DNA of 64,000 nt from Cephalopachus bancanus. Taxonomy: Eukaryota > Chordata > Mammalia > Primates > Tarsiidae. The translations under genes and the position numbers were made by a program. The stretch lies in NCBI GenBank assembly GCA_027257055.1, contig JAPVLO010000182.1:992001-1056000 (forward strand), read 5' to 3'. The notes beneath the pieces were generated by a model, which worked only from the letters and a program-made list of their open reading frames with translations, was not told where the DNA came from and searched no databases. Below, piece by piece: positions 10,906 to 20,504 of the stretch. How positions within the stretch are numbered: the stretch's first letter is position 1; each line of letters starts with the position of its first letter.

Positions 10906-11089
10906 CTTTAGAAGTTTAAAAGCAACCAATGAATAATTTATGATTCTAATAAGAAAATTAACATACATTTTATAGATTCTCCTGGAAGTTTAAAATGGTT
11001 GTATACTAGACTTTGGCTATTTTTATTATAGTCTCCTACTTAAACAATACCTTAAACTGCAGAAAACACATTAGTACTATTTCACTCAT

Positions 11090-11310
11090 ACCACATAATA
11101 ATAGTAACAAAAATAATATCTGTATGGTTCCTTACAAATATTATGTGTATTTACAGGCACGTCTTACTTATCATCTTCAACAAAATGGTAAGACAGGAAT
11201 TATTATTATTATCTCCTCCACTTTTATGTGACTAATGCAAACACACACTCCTGATAAGAGGACAGACAGGACACAAACTGGCTGACTCCAAGTATAACTT
11301 TTTCTGATAA
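11090..11310 (+). repeat. MIR-like fragment
   Basis: AACAAAATGGTAAGACAGGAATTATTATTAT and GACAGGACACAAACTGGCTGACTCCAAGT fit the MIR 3' half ('acagagaggttaag...ccaggtctgtctgactcc'). Weak. Confidence 0.4.
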
Positions 11311-12955
11311 GCCACAATGAGCGTGAAAAACAGTATATTTTATTTCTATCGTGCTTCTAAGTCTTCTCCTAGCCTTAGATAGGCAGGAAAAGCAGAGTTG
11401 GAATCAGAAGGGAAAATGACCTTTAATGCAAAAGGATTCTTTGACGAGTCATGGTGAGCTGAAAGTGTACACAGAGTTTTATTACAAAATGCTGCAGCCA
11501 CCATATCCCTTAGCCCATGTTTAAGGATCCAGATTCAATAATCTAAGCCATGTGGGCCAGGTAATGGGGTGAGAGAGCAAGAAATCAGAGCTGAGCTCTC
11601 AGAGAATAGGATTTAGGTCAGCTTCTTGTCCACTCGCTGGTCTAAAATTGCCTCTGACGAAAACAGAAAATCTCTCGCTCTCGCTCTCAGCGAGCCGCTT
11701 GCCTTATTGAAGGCAAGGAGTCCTGGGTCCTAAGGAGATCCTGTCTCTTCTTCTGAAAGCTGGCAGGGCTAAGAGGGCCAGATAGTCTTAACTGAGCATT
11801 TCTTAACTTAATTGAGGTTGAGTTTCAATTCCAGTCTTGGGAGAGGCCGTATCTCTCTGACCATCTCCCTTGTCAAGGCCCAAATCTCCCCCTAGGCTGC
11901 TTCTGAGAAGTATGAGAAGAAAGGTTCTTAACTACGTGAAGCCATGGTTCCGATTCACACTGTACGGTTTAGAAGAAATTCAAGTTCACTCCTGGAATCT
12001 CCTCACATAACTTGCTGTATCATGAAATACAAAATAAATAAAGACCCTCCTTTGGAGAGGTCAGTGTCCTGGCAAGCTAAGGGAAATAGATTGGCTCCAG
12101 CTAGTGGCTTGCTTTCCCGCCACATAGTCATAGCTCCAGAAATACAGACGACCTCAGGCATGTTGCTTCCGTCGTGTTTGGGCTGGGAGAAACAACGGCA
12201 GGGTGACTCTGGCATACCCATTCCCGTTGATTTTCTAGTCATCTCCTGAGCATCCGCATAGGAAGTGGAGAACAACTTGTTCCCGGATGGCAAGTACTCC
12301 ACATGTGAGGAGCATTCACGTTTAAAGACCGCCCCCACCCAGCCCATCCTGGCCTGTCAGTGTTGAGATAAGATGACAGAATTAAAAGTAGCTTTGGGTG
12401 CTGGGAGAAAATGGGAGGAAAATGTCCAAGCCTCGCCTCTGAAATAAACCTGGGTCATGGAATTGGCGGGATTGGATAGTAAGTTGTCCCAGAAGAAGAC
12501 GCTGCATGGGAGCAGAGGCAGAGTCAGAATCTCTGGGTAAATCCAAGGTCAAAGCCAGGAGTTAGTAAGGAGGCGAGCACAGAAGTCAAGGTGCAGGAAC
12601 GGCCAGCCAGTCAAATTCTCAGGGACCACAGGAGGGCCCTTTTGGAAGTCCCAGTGCCTTGCTCTGGGGACACGACTCTTCCCTTTGAAGCCAAGGGCTG
12701 CAACCCAGAATTCAACAACAGCTGCCAACATATCAGCAGGAGCGGCAATGCTGCCTGCATCGATTGACTCTGCTTCCCGAGTTGATGAGGCCAGGACAGG
12801 TTTGGTCCAGACATGTCAGTGGTCAGGCCTGTGGGAAGAACTAGCAGGGAGACCCCAGGGGTGGGATTCTCCAGGCTCTGTGTCCATGCTTCCATTTCTT
12901 GACCTTATTTCTACCTGCAGCTTTAGCTCTTTAGTTATATGTTATTTTTCCTAGC
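11311..12955. other. Unassigned, low-repeat stretch
   Basis: About 1.6 kb with balanced base composition. I recognise no interspersed repeat and no supported exon. There is a short perfect inverted repeat CTCGCT-ctc-AGCGAG near 11,680-11,694. Open frames at 11,944-12,347 on both strands overlap each other and look like chance. Confidence 0.4.
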
Positions 12956-13760
12956 TTAAATGGTGGTTTGAGGTTTTCCTTTGATTTTTAATTGCAGTTT
13001 TTAAATTGCAACAGTACTGCATGATCATTGTAAAAATTCAAGTAAATTAAAAGTATATAAAGCAAAAAGTCAGAGTGCCATCCTTACACTCTACTTCCAC
13101 TCCCCAGTGGAAACCAAGGCTAAAATTTCAGCCTGTATACCTTTAAAATTTTGCTAGATTATTATATTTTTAATATGGTCACACTGCATATATTCTACTG
13201 CAGCTTATTTGCTCAGTCTCACTTCACAGATTCCGTTCTATTTTAATATATCATCTATCTATATACATCAAACTACTTTATACTTGTTGATGGCTATGTA
13301 AAACTATGAAAAAAGTATTAATTACCCCTCCATGAATTTGATGTTACAAATTATGTTTCTTTTTTGGCATATTTGAGTTCCTTGTAGATCGGGGTGGGGG
13401 GGTCACTTCATCAATAAAGGTACCTGATCTCAAACCAGGTGAAGTGGGGACAAAAGTGAGGCCCAAACTTTACCTGTACAATGACCATTTGTACACCTAA
13501 CCCTGAATTGTACCCCACATCTTTAAAATAAAAATTTAAAAAACCAAATTATGTTTCCTTGAACAGTCTTGTGTAGGTATTCTTTCCCATTTGTGCAAGT
13601 ATTTCTCTAGGATAAATTCTTAGAAGGGAATTGCTGAGTCAAGAGATATGTACATTAACATTTTCGATAGGTACGTCAAGTTGCCTTCTTTGTTCCAGTC
13701 TATACTTCCACCAACAGCGTTCATGGGGCTCTTTTTCCCATACTCTCATCATCACTGGGT
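12956..13760 (-). mobile_element. Old L1 (L1ME-like) 3' UTR, split by a younger L1
   Basis: The left part ends at 13,346 and the right part runs from 13,559 to about 13,760. GTAAAAATTCAAGTAAATTA, GTGTAGGTATTCTTTCCCAT, GAAGGGAATTGCTGAGTCAA and CTTCCACCAACAGCGTTCAT are typical reversed L1M 3' sequence. Confidence 0.7.
13361..13544 (+). mobile_element. Short L1 insertion with 5' inversion (twin priming)
   Basis: The target-site duplication CAAATTATGTTTC is at 13,347-13,359 and 13,545-13,557. The right part (about 13,390-13,544) is the sense 3' end of the young L1, with AAACTTTACCTGTACAATGA and TGAATTGTACCCCACATC. The left 29 bases are inverted: their reverse complement reads ATCTACAAGGAACTCAAATA, an ORF2 sequence about 1 kb upstream in L1. 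This arrangement is the known product of twin priming. Confidence 0.85.
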
Positions 13761-13937
13761 GTTGCTATTTATTTCACGAACCAGAATCTGACTTGATTTA
13801 CACTGCAGGCTTTGACAACTGTGGGTGTTCTAGGCCTGGCACTAATCTTTTTTGGTTGTGAATGCTACTCTGGCAGGCTGGAAACCCTGGTGTAGGCTAC
13901 TTCTACTCTTGCATTCACTGGAGATTATAAAAATTTT
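13761..13937 (+). repeat. Left arm of a 1.5-kb inverted duplication
   Basis: This segment matches the reverse complement of 15,082-15,280 almost base for base. Shared blocks include GAACCAGAATCTGACTTGAT, CTGGCACTAATCTTTTTTGG and CTACTCTGGCAGGCTGGAAA. I count about ten substitutions, a 3-base indel and a 20-base indel. It is not a repeat family I recognise. Confidence 0.95.
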
Positions 13938-13944
13938 GAAACCA

Positions 13945-14175
13945 GTAATTTCATACATTTTACAGTTTACATAGTGTCTTCTCTATCTCATTTGATCCTC
14001 ACAAAGTTTCTGTTAGGTATGTAGGGAGGGAATTTGCATTATCTTGGGGACACAGACTATTTAAGGACTTGCTTGGGTTCACATGATTAATAAAGGAAAG
14101 AATTAGGACTTGAATGCAGGTCTGCCAAATTCAAAATCCATGTTCTATCCACAATTTCCCTCTCTTCCTCCCCGG
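13945..14175 (+). repeat. MIR SINE
   Basis: ATCTCATTTGATCCTCACAA, GGACTTGCTTGGGTTCACAT and GACTTGAATGCAGGTCTGCC follow the MIR 3' half in order. Confidence 0.75.
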
Positions 14176-15081
14176 AACAGATAACCATCAAAGAGTTTGT
14201 GTTTCCTATCAATTACTGTCTATGCTTTTTGGAATGTCCACTATCTCTAGAGAAGCCCAAGAGGTTGGTTGGTTGGTTGGACTTGGGGCTGCTGTAATTT
14301 GCGACTAAGAGGTATCAATTTTGCTTACAAAAATGTTTTTGCAATTTGTATATTCTGGTATGTAACCCAGAGTGACCCAGGGCAGCTTCTCCAGGAGAAG
14401 ATGACTGGCAGGGTGCCGGGAGGCCTCGTGATGACCTTATCTAGCAAGTGTCAGAGCCAGAATTGGAACCAGACTTGTCAGACCCCAAAGCCCAAGCCTT
14501 TTGCATTCACTCTGTGCACTTCCTCATACACACCAAGCAGCTCAGGGCAGAAGATCAGTGCATTCTTTCCTTATAGGCAAATTATATGGAAAGCCGATTC
14601 TCAGAAGGTTGCATGCTGAGCATGGAATCAGCACAAGGAGAGTTCAGGTTCTTAAGAAGTTAATTCCAGCTCAAGTAGCTGTAGGCATGCTTATCCATCG
14701 GGGAGTCACACACTCAAAGTCCAGCCAAGACTCAGAAGAGTGTAACATAGATGAGTGAAGCAGGTCAGAGAGAGGGTAACGATAGGGAATCGTGGGGACT
14801 GGGGCAAACTGGAGAGTGCATGCCCTTCTAAAGGAAGCAGCCATTCTTTCAAATCTCCAGCCCCTTATCCTCAGTCTGCTTTTAATACATGTCCTCCCAG
14901 TTTTTCAAGAAAAGCTGGATATTTGGATTTTTCTATGTGACATTAGTTGACAACTCACTCAATTTTAAAAAACACTTTGAGTCAGGAGTGTGGGCCAGAC
15001 TTGACTTACAGGTGCCCATCTGTGACCTTTTACTAGAGGAAAATTGTCACCAAGAAAACCTCAATTCCCCAAGCCATTAAG
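14176..15081. other. Loop of the inverted duplication; unassigned except a MIR-like piece
   Basis: A (GGTT)n run is at 14,263-14,279. Bases 14,440-14,515 (GTGTCAGAGCCAGAATTGGA, AGACCCCAAAGCCCAAGCC) look like a MIR 3' fragment. The remainder, with overlapping small frames at 14,269-14,758, is not recognised. Confidence 0.45.
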
Positions 15082-15280
15082 AAATTTTTATAATCTCCAA
15101 CGAATGCAAGAGTAGAAGTAGTAGGAGAAGAATCTGAGAAGCCTACACCAGGGTTTCCAGCCTGCCAGAGTAGCATTCACAACCAAAAAAGATTAGTGCC
15201 AGGCTTAGAACACCCACAACTATCAAAGCCTGGAGTGTAAATCAAGTCAGATTCTGGTTCATGACATAAACAGTAACAAC
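15082..15280 (-). repeat. Right arm of the inverted duplication
   Basis: Reverse complement of 13,761-13,937, with a 20-base stretch (15,118-15,140 region) absent from the left arm. At its right border it passes, with at most one base of overlap, into a direct copy of 13,568-13,595. Confidence 0.95.
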
Positions 15281-15307
15281 TTGTGTAGGTATTCTTTCCC
15301 ATTTGTG
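15280..15307 (+). repeat. 28-base direct copy of 13,568-13,595
   Basis: CTTGTGTAGGTATTCTTTCC and the following eight bases are identical at 13,568-13,595 and 15,280-15,307; similarity stops at both ends. In the source copy this is old L1 3' UTR. Confidence 0.95.
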
Positions 15308-15683
15308 AAGATCAGCCTTCCTCAGACTGTCCTTTTGATCTTTTCAGGCCAACTGCTGCTTATTGTCATTTCCAGATAGAGTAGGTTTCATTCCATTTCC
15401 TCTTACTAAAATACACCCACCTTTCAGCCCTGTCTTTTTAGAGCATTCTCAGCTCAACTTTTCATTAGATTCACACGTCCATAGTCAACCCTTTGTATTA
15501 TTATTACTGCCATTACTATTCTTGGAGTTGATATCATTTTTATACTAGATGAGTCATTGCTGTCACTGAAAGTGAATTTCACTAGTTCAAGTCTCAGAGA
15601 CAGCCCAGTTTCCAAGTCCTCATGGGTCTTTCACTACTGTCATATTGCGGGGACAACAAAACAGTTTCACTTTTATAGCCATT
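15308..15683. other. Unassigned stretch
   Basis: C/T-rich plus strand with no supported feature. The phrase AGTTCAAGTCTCAGAGACAGCC is faintly MIR-like. Confidence 0.35.
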
Positions 15684-15698
15684 AAGATATTATTTTTA

Positions 15699-15993
15699 GG
15701 CCGTTCTCGGTGGCTCAGCCTGTCATCCCGCGCCTTGGGAGGCTGAGGCGAGTGGATTGCCTGAGCCCGCGGGTTCGAGACCCACCTGGGCAACTTGGCG
15801 AGACCTCATCTCTACAATAAATCAAAAAATCAGCTGGGTGAGGTAGCGCGCGCCTGTAATTTCGGCTACTTGGAAGGCTGAGGTGGAAGGATCACTGGAG
15901 CCCAGCTGGTCGAGGCTGCGGTGGCCGGGAGCAGCCACTGCACTCCAGTCTGGGCGACAGAGTGAGACTCCAACTCAAAAAAAAAAAAAAAAA
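15699..15993 (+). mobile_element. Alu SINE
   Basis: Full dimer with an 18-base A tail. The target-site duplication AAGATATTATTTTTA is at 15,684-15,698 and 15,994-16,008. It carries CATCCCGCGCCTTGGGAGG and the undeleted CAACTTGGCGAG. CpG sites are well kept, so it is fairly young. Confidence 0.97.
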
Positions 15994-16008
15994 AAGATAT
16001 TATTTTTA

Positions 16009-16910
16009 AGTATGTAAATGTAGCTGTATTGGCTTGCAGATTGCTTTTTAGTGAGTGGTTTATTCTTCTAACAGAATCTGAGGGAGGAAGTGAACAGTTA
16101 GAAGAAGGAGAGAATAGAGGAAGTTCTTCTAGATAACAAAACAAGCAAGAGGAGTTAGATTGGGATTTTGATTCAGAATAAAGTCCGAACTTTTCTTCCA
16201 CATCTCAGTGATGCTGAATGGATCCTTCTCCCCTCCGAAGGGAGAGATGGCTACTCCTGCCTCATGGCACACGGCAGCCTTCAAGACCCACGAAGCACCC
16301 AGAGAGTGGAAGATGACCCTGACCTTTATTAGGCACTTGTGCCAATCAGTTCATGACACTGCAACGTATCAAGTACATTTCCAGAAGAAATAAACTTGTG
16401 AATTTAATAGTATTGGGCACGGAGACTCCATCAACATCCTCAACTAAGAAGTCTATCTTCAGTTAACAATTGCTGGTCCTTCATAAAAGTACTATTATCA
16501 AACTTTTTTGAATTAGTAAGTTCAAAATTACTAATTAGACTTTCCTGCTAGATACTACCTTGCCAGTATTGAGAAATGATACATGGTGACAGATTACAAA
16601 ATAAATGATATTCATCCAGAATCAAAATAGCTAAGAATCTAAAATAATGAGATCTTTATTTCTCACCCCCATAGTCTTGTACAATGATAACTGTGCCCTC
16701 TCAAACAAGCTTGACTTCTTACAAGATTCTAAAAACTTATCTGAATCATCATAAAGATTTACTTTTGCTCTGTAAAGTAGGTGTGAATTGTTTTCATTGT
16801 AAGCCAATTCTTTGAAAATTGGCAATTTAAAATGCGAGTTTCCACTGCAGCCCGAGCAAGAAAATTCCCTGCATTTGCTTCTTGACAATCCTATTAGATT
16901 ACCCATGAAT
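16009..16910. other. Unassigned stretch
   Basis: No recognised repeat. A minus-strand frame of 125 codons (16,631-17,008) runs into the MIR on its right and has no splice context, so I do not call it a gene. Confidence 0.4.
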
Positions 16911-17150
16911 TTTGTGGGTTTTCTACTCCTTAAACCTGGGTGGTGAAGAACATGTTTAAACAGACATGGGCTCAAATCCTGTCCACTTAAACCTATCATC
17001 TCGGGCAAGTTGGTTAACTTTCTGAGCTCAGTTTCAACTGAAAACCGAGTAAAAATATTAACAATATTTACTGCCTGCAGGTATTGGTCTGGGGATTAAA
17101 TGAAGCAATGTATAAAAACATGCATACGGTAACCCTTTAATAAATGTGAC
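16911..17150 (+). repeat. MIR SINE
   Basis: CATGGGCTCAAATCCTGTCC, CGGGCAAGTTGGTTAACTTT, TGAGCTCAGTTTCAACTG, GGGGATTAAATGAAGCAATG and CCCTTTAATAAATGTGACC reproduce the MIR order nearly full length. Confidence 0.85.
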
Positions 17151-17399
17151 CGCGGATGTCTTTTTCATTTCAGTCACCTTTAAGAGGACAAATCAATGAC
17201 AATAAAGCATATCAAAATGCATACTGCTTTGAAGGAACACTCTCCTTTGCCGGAGAGACACTGCAAACACCCCCGAAACATTGAGGTGGATATAAGACCC
17301 TTTGCAGGAAAGAGCTTAAGCGACCGGCATGGGAGGTCAATGCCGTAGACCCTGAGAGACATTCTGACCCCTCCACTCTCAGCTGGTCCGGAGAGAGCG

Positions 17400-19480
17400 G
17401 GGCAGAGCCGGACAGGGGGAGGCCGAGTGTTCCCTCTCTCTGCCCAATGTGCTTCGCAACCTGCAGGCTGTAGGCTGAGGCATCACAGCCGGCGCTGTGG
17501 TGGATACAATTATCTCCCAGCCCTTTGAAGCTCAGCCAGGAATATTTGTTGTCACTCTCCCATGTGATTAGAACAGCAACGTCCTCCTGCAGGAGACAGA
17601 ACCCTTTGTACCCGCCCTCCCTCTGCCCCTGGCAGCGAGCAGGAAGTGGGGAGGGGGCGGCTGGCCTCCGCTCCTCTCGGTCCAGTTTCACACATTGGAT
17701 TCTCAGCATTCATAAATTGGTTACATTTGCCCAGCACTTGGCAGGCGAGGTTTCTAATAACACTCTGATCCCTTCAGAGAACATGAATCTCCGGCCTGCG
17801 CGGGCTCTGGTTACCCCTGCCCCCACTCTCCGTGGCCAGAGGTCCCGCCACACTGGCAGGGGTCACGCGCTCGCCTGGGCCAGGGCCGGCTGGGACAAGG
17901 GCCATGGCTTCGAGGCACTGCCGCAGAGCTCAAAGACTTTCCCTCGTGGCGGGGGGGGGGGCACAGATAACATTAGGCCCGGGCAATGTGCAGCTTTCTT
18001 CAGCTGCCAATCCTACCTGGTTTGCATATGGATGGAGAAAACGTGTGATGTTTTACCACGAGGATCAGTCCGGAGGATTCAAGGCCGGTGGCGGTGGGCG
18101 GAGGAGGAAGGGGAGAGAAACAAATGTGTGGCGCAGATGTCTGCGAGCCCCCGCTGCCCCGACACGCTCCCTTTGTGCAGCCAGCAGTCTCGGGGGACGG
18201 GCAGCCCGGCCGGGGGCGGCGTGGAACGCGCGCGTTCTTCGGGGGCAGCCCTTCCTCGCTCGAGCCGCAGAGCGCGGGGCGTGCAAGCGCCCTGAGCCCG
18301 GAGCAGCCCTCGGCTGAGGGGCGTCCAGGCACGCTGGCAGCCAGGTGGGCCAGGGAGCAGCAGCAAGGCAGGGAAAAGAAATGAGCTCCAGGAACAGTCG
18401 CTGAGCTGGGGCAAAAGTGGGCAGGACCAGGAGGCGAGAGCCAGCGGGAGGCCTGCAGAGCAGGCGAGGAAAGACAGGCCTCAGAGCCCCACGGATATTT
18501 TAGGTTAGCCTCTATTTGGGAGACGGGAGCGTTTTTTTTTTTTTTTTGAGTTGGAGTCTCACTCTGTCGCCCAGACTGGAGTGCAGCGGCCGCTCCCGGC
18601 CACCGCAGCCTCGACCTGCCGGGCTCCGGCGATCCTTCCGCCTCAGCCTTCCGAGTAGCCGGAATTACAGGCACGCGCTACCACGCACGGCTGGTTTTTT
18701 GATTTATCGTAGAGATGAGGTCTCGCTGCCCAGGCGGGTCTCGAACCCGCGGGCTCAGGCCATCCGCTCACCTCAGCCTCCCAAAGGCGCGGGATGACAG
18801 GCTGAGCCACCGAGCCCGGCTTTTTTTTACAGAGGAAGTCGATATGGAATGCAGGTCCCGCCCTCCCAGGCCTTAAAGATTGGGTGGAAAAAAACCGGCC
18901 ACCCAGCTCCATCCCGGAGTCGTCCTCGATGGGGCGTCGGACGTGCAGGCCACGAGGCTGGAGGCGGAAGGAGAGGGGCTGCGGTGGGGAGGTTTTGTGG
19001 AGGCGGGGGTCTGGAGAGCGTCCTAGCAGGGCGAGCAGCATCGGGCCAGGCAGAGGCACCGGGGGACCTTCCTGGGTGAAACTGGGGGGGGGGGGCGAGC
19101 AGGGCATGGAAAGAGGCAGCAGAAACGCGGAAGGCCCGGGCCGGCCCTCGCCACCGCCACGGGCCCCCGCGCCTCGCCTTCCGCCTCTTCCCCGAAGGAA
19201 TCGGATCTCGAGCGTCCGCAGGGCCTGGAGACCCGGGCCGTCCGCCAGGCCAGGGCCCGCCTCCAGGTCCGCGGGCAGGGCGGAAGGAGGGCTGGGCACG
19301 CGGAGCCCGTGGCGCGGGGCGTCCTGCCGCCTCCGGCCGACGACCCCGCGCCGTCCTCGCCGGGGAGACCCCCACCCCGCGGGCCTGGCGCCGCCGCCCT
19401 CTCGGCCTCCCGGCGGACAGTCCCGGACGGCCGCCGGCCCGGGGTCTTTCTCGCCGCCGGGTCCCTCTCTTTCTGGTTCT
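17400..19480. promoter_or_regulatory. CpG island, interrupted by an Alu
   Basis: CpG dinucleotides are dense at 17,800-17,900, 18,060-18,310 and above all 19,090-19,470, where runs such as GGCGCCGCCGCCCTCTCGG occur; the surrounding DNA is CpG-poor. In a mammal this normally marks a germline-unmethylated promoter or regulatory region. Possible elements include CCAAT boxes (ATTGG at 17,695 and 17,717; CCAAT at 18,006) and an octamer-like TTTGCATAT at 18,020. Long frames (256, 321 and 244 codons) exist on both strands but overlap one another and are what GC-rich DNA gives by chance. No TATA box or clear first exon can be assigned. Confidence 0.8.
18532..18820 (-). mobile_element. Alu SINE (5-base-deletion subfamily) inside the CpG island
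   Basis: Full dimer from a T-run at 18,532-18,547 to CGAGCCCGGC. It reads CTCGCTGCCCAGGCGGGTCT, the form lacking ACTTG in the left arm, and CCCAAAGGCGCGGGATGACA, a second diagnostic. Most CpGs are intact, which fits recent insertion or protection from methylation in the island. Confidence 0.97.
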
Positions 19481-19746
19481 CGGGATTTCCAGGAAGGAAG
19501 GGCTTTGTTTTCTCTGTTTTCCCCGATTTTCGTCTTGAAAACTTTCGAATCTTCACAAAAGCTGAAAGAATACCCTCCTGAACTTAAAGTACATTTCCAA
19601 CGCTTCATCGGTTGTTAGCACTTGGTTCTGTGTGCAGTGGCAGGCTGCGACACTGGATTCCGGGCGGGGGAAGACTTCCCTTGTGCTATTTGCCAATTTC
19701 TATGGCATAGAAACTCCCACATGGCTGCTTGCAAACAAACAATGGC

Positions 19747-20180
19747 TTGATAAATATCGTACGTATACCCAAGGGAATCTTAGGCAGCCATAAAGAAGGA
19801 TAAAATTATGAACTTTGCAGCAACTTGGAGGGGTATAGCATCTGTAATACTCAGTGATCTATTACAGAAACGAGAACTGAGTGCCACATGGCCTCACTCA
19901 TAAGCAGACCCTGAACAATGATCATAATCCTGTAAGAAAGGGGTTGGCAGTAGCGGGGCATTGCCAGGGGAGGGAGGGGGACACACTTCCTCAGTAAGGG
20001 TGCCTAGTCTCAAGCCAGGTGAAGTGGGACCCAAGTGAGGCCGTTTGTAGACACACATTCGTGCTCCTCCATTCTCAGCTGGTCTGGACAGAGAGGGCGG
20101 AGAGAGGCCCAAACTTTACCTGTACAGTGACCATCTGAATTGTACCCCGCCTCTTTAAAATAAGAATTTTTTAAAAAGAA
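19747..20180 (+). mobile_element. 5'-truncated young L1 3' end with internal insertion
   Basis: AGGCAGCCATAAAGAAGGAT, TGAACTTTGCAGCAACTTGG and TACTCAGTGATCTATTACAG are the ORF2 C-terminal coding region. The lineage 3' UTR follows, with CATTGCCAGGGGAGGGAGGG, and ends at CCTCTTTAAAATAAG. About 65 bases at 20,042-20,106 are extra relative to the other copies of the window. Possible diverged target-site copies are ACAAACAATGGCTTG and ACAAATGCCTTG. Confidence 0.92.
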
Positions 20181-20504
20181 AACAAACACACACACACACA
20201 AAACAAATGCCTTGCAAAATTCCTGAATATTTATCTGCTCTTGGGAGCTCATAAGAGCTGGCTGCAGCATACCCTTTTTTTCTGAACTATTAAATAACTT
20301 GCAAATACTAATTACTTCAGCATGCATCTCCTAAGAACTGAATATTCTCTGACATAATCACACTATTATTATCACATTTAGGAATTTTTAGAAAAAGACT
20401 AGCAGCATGTATCCTACTATTAGCTAATATACATTTCCCATGAAAATTTCCCAAATTGTTCCTTAAAAGATTTTAATAGCATTTTGTTAAAAATTGATAA
20501 TCCA
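20181..20504. other. Short (CA)n and unassigned DNA
   Basis: (AC)n at about 20,184-20,200, then AT-rich unassigned sequence. Confidence 0.4.

Noticed and set aside
16631..17008. Minus-strand frame of 125 codons
   Set aside because: Its upstream third lies in a MIR SINE, and there is no splice or start context.
17525..19618. Long open frames (256, 321, 244, 224 codons) on both strands in the CpG island
   Set aside because: GC-rich DNA has few stop codons. The frames overlap on opposite strands, run through the Alu and show no recognisable domain or splice pattern.
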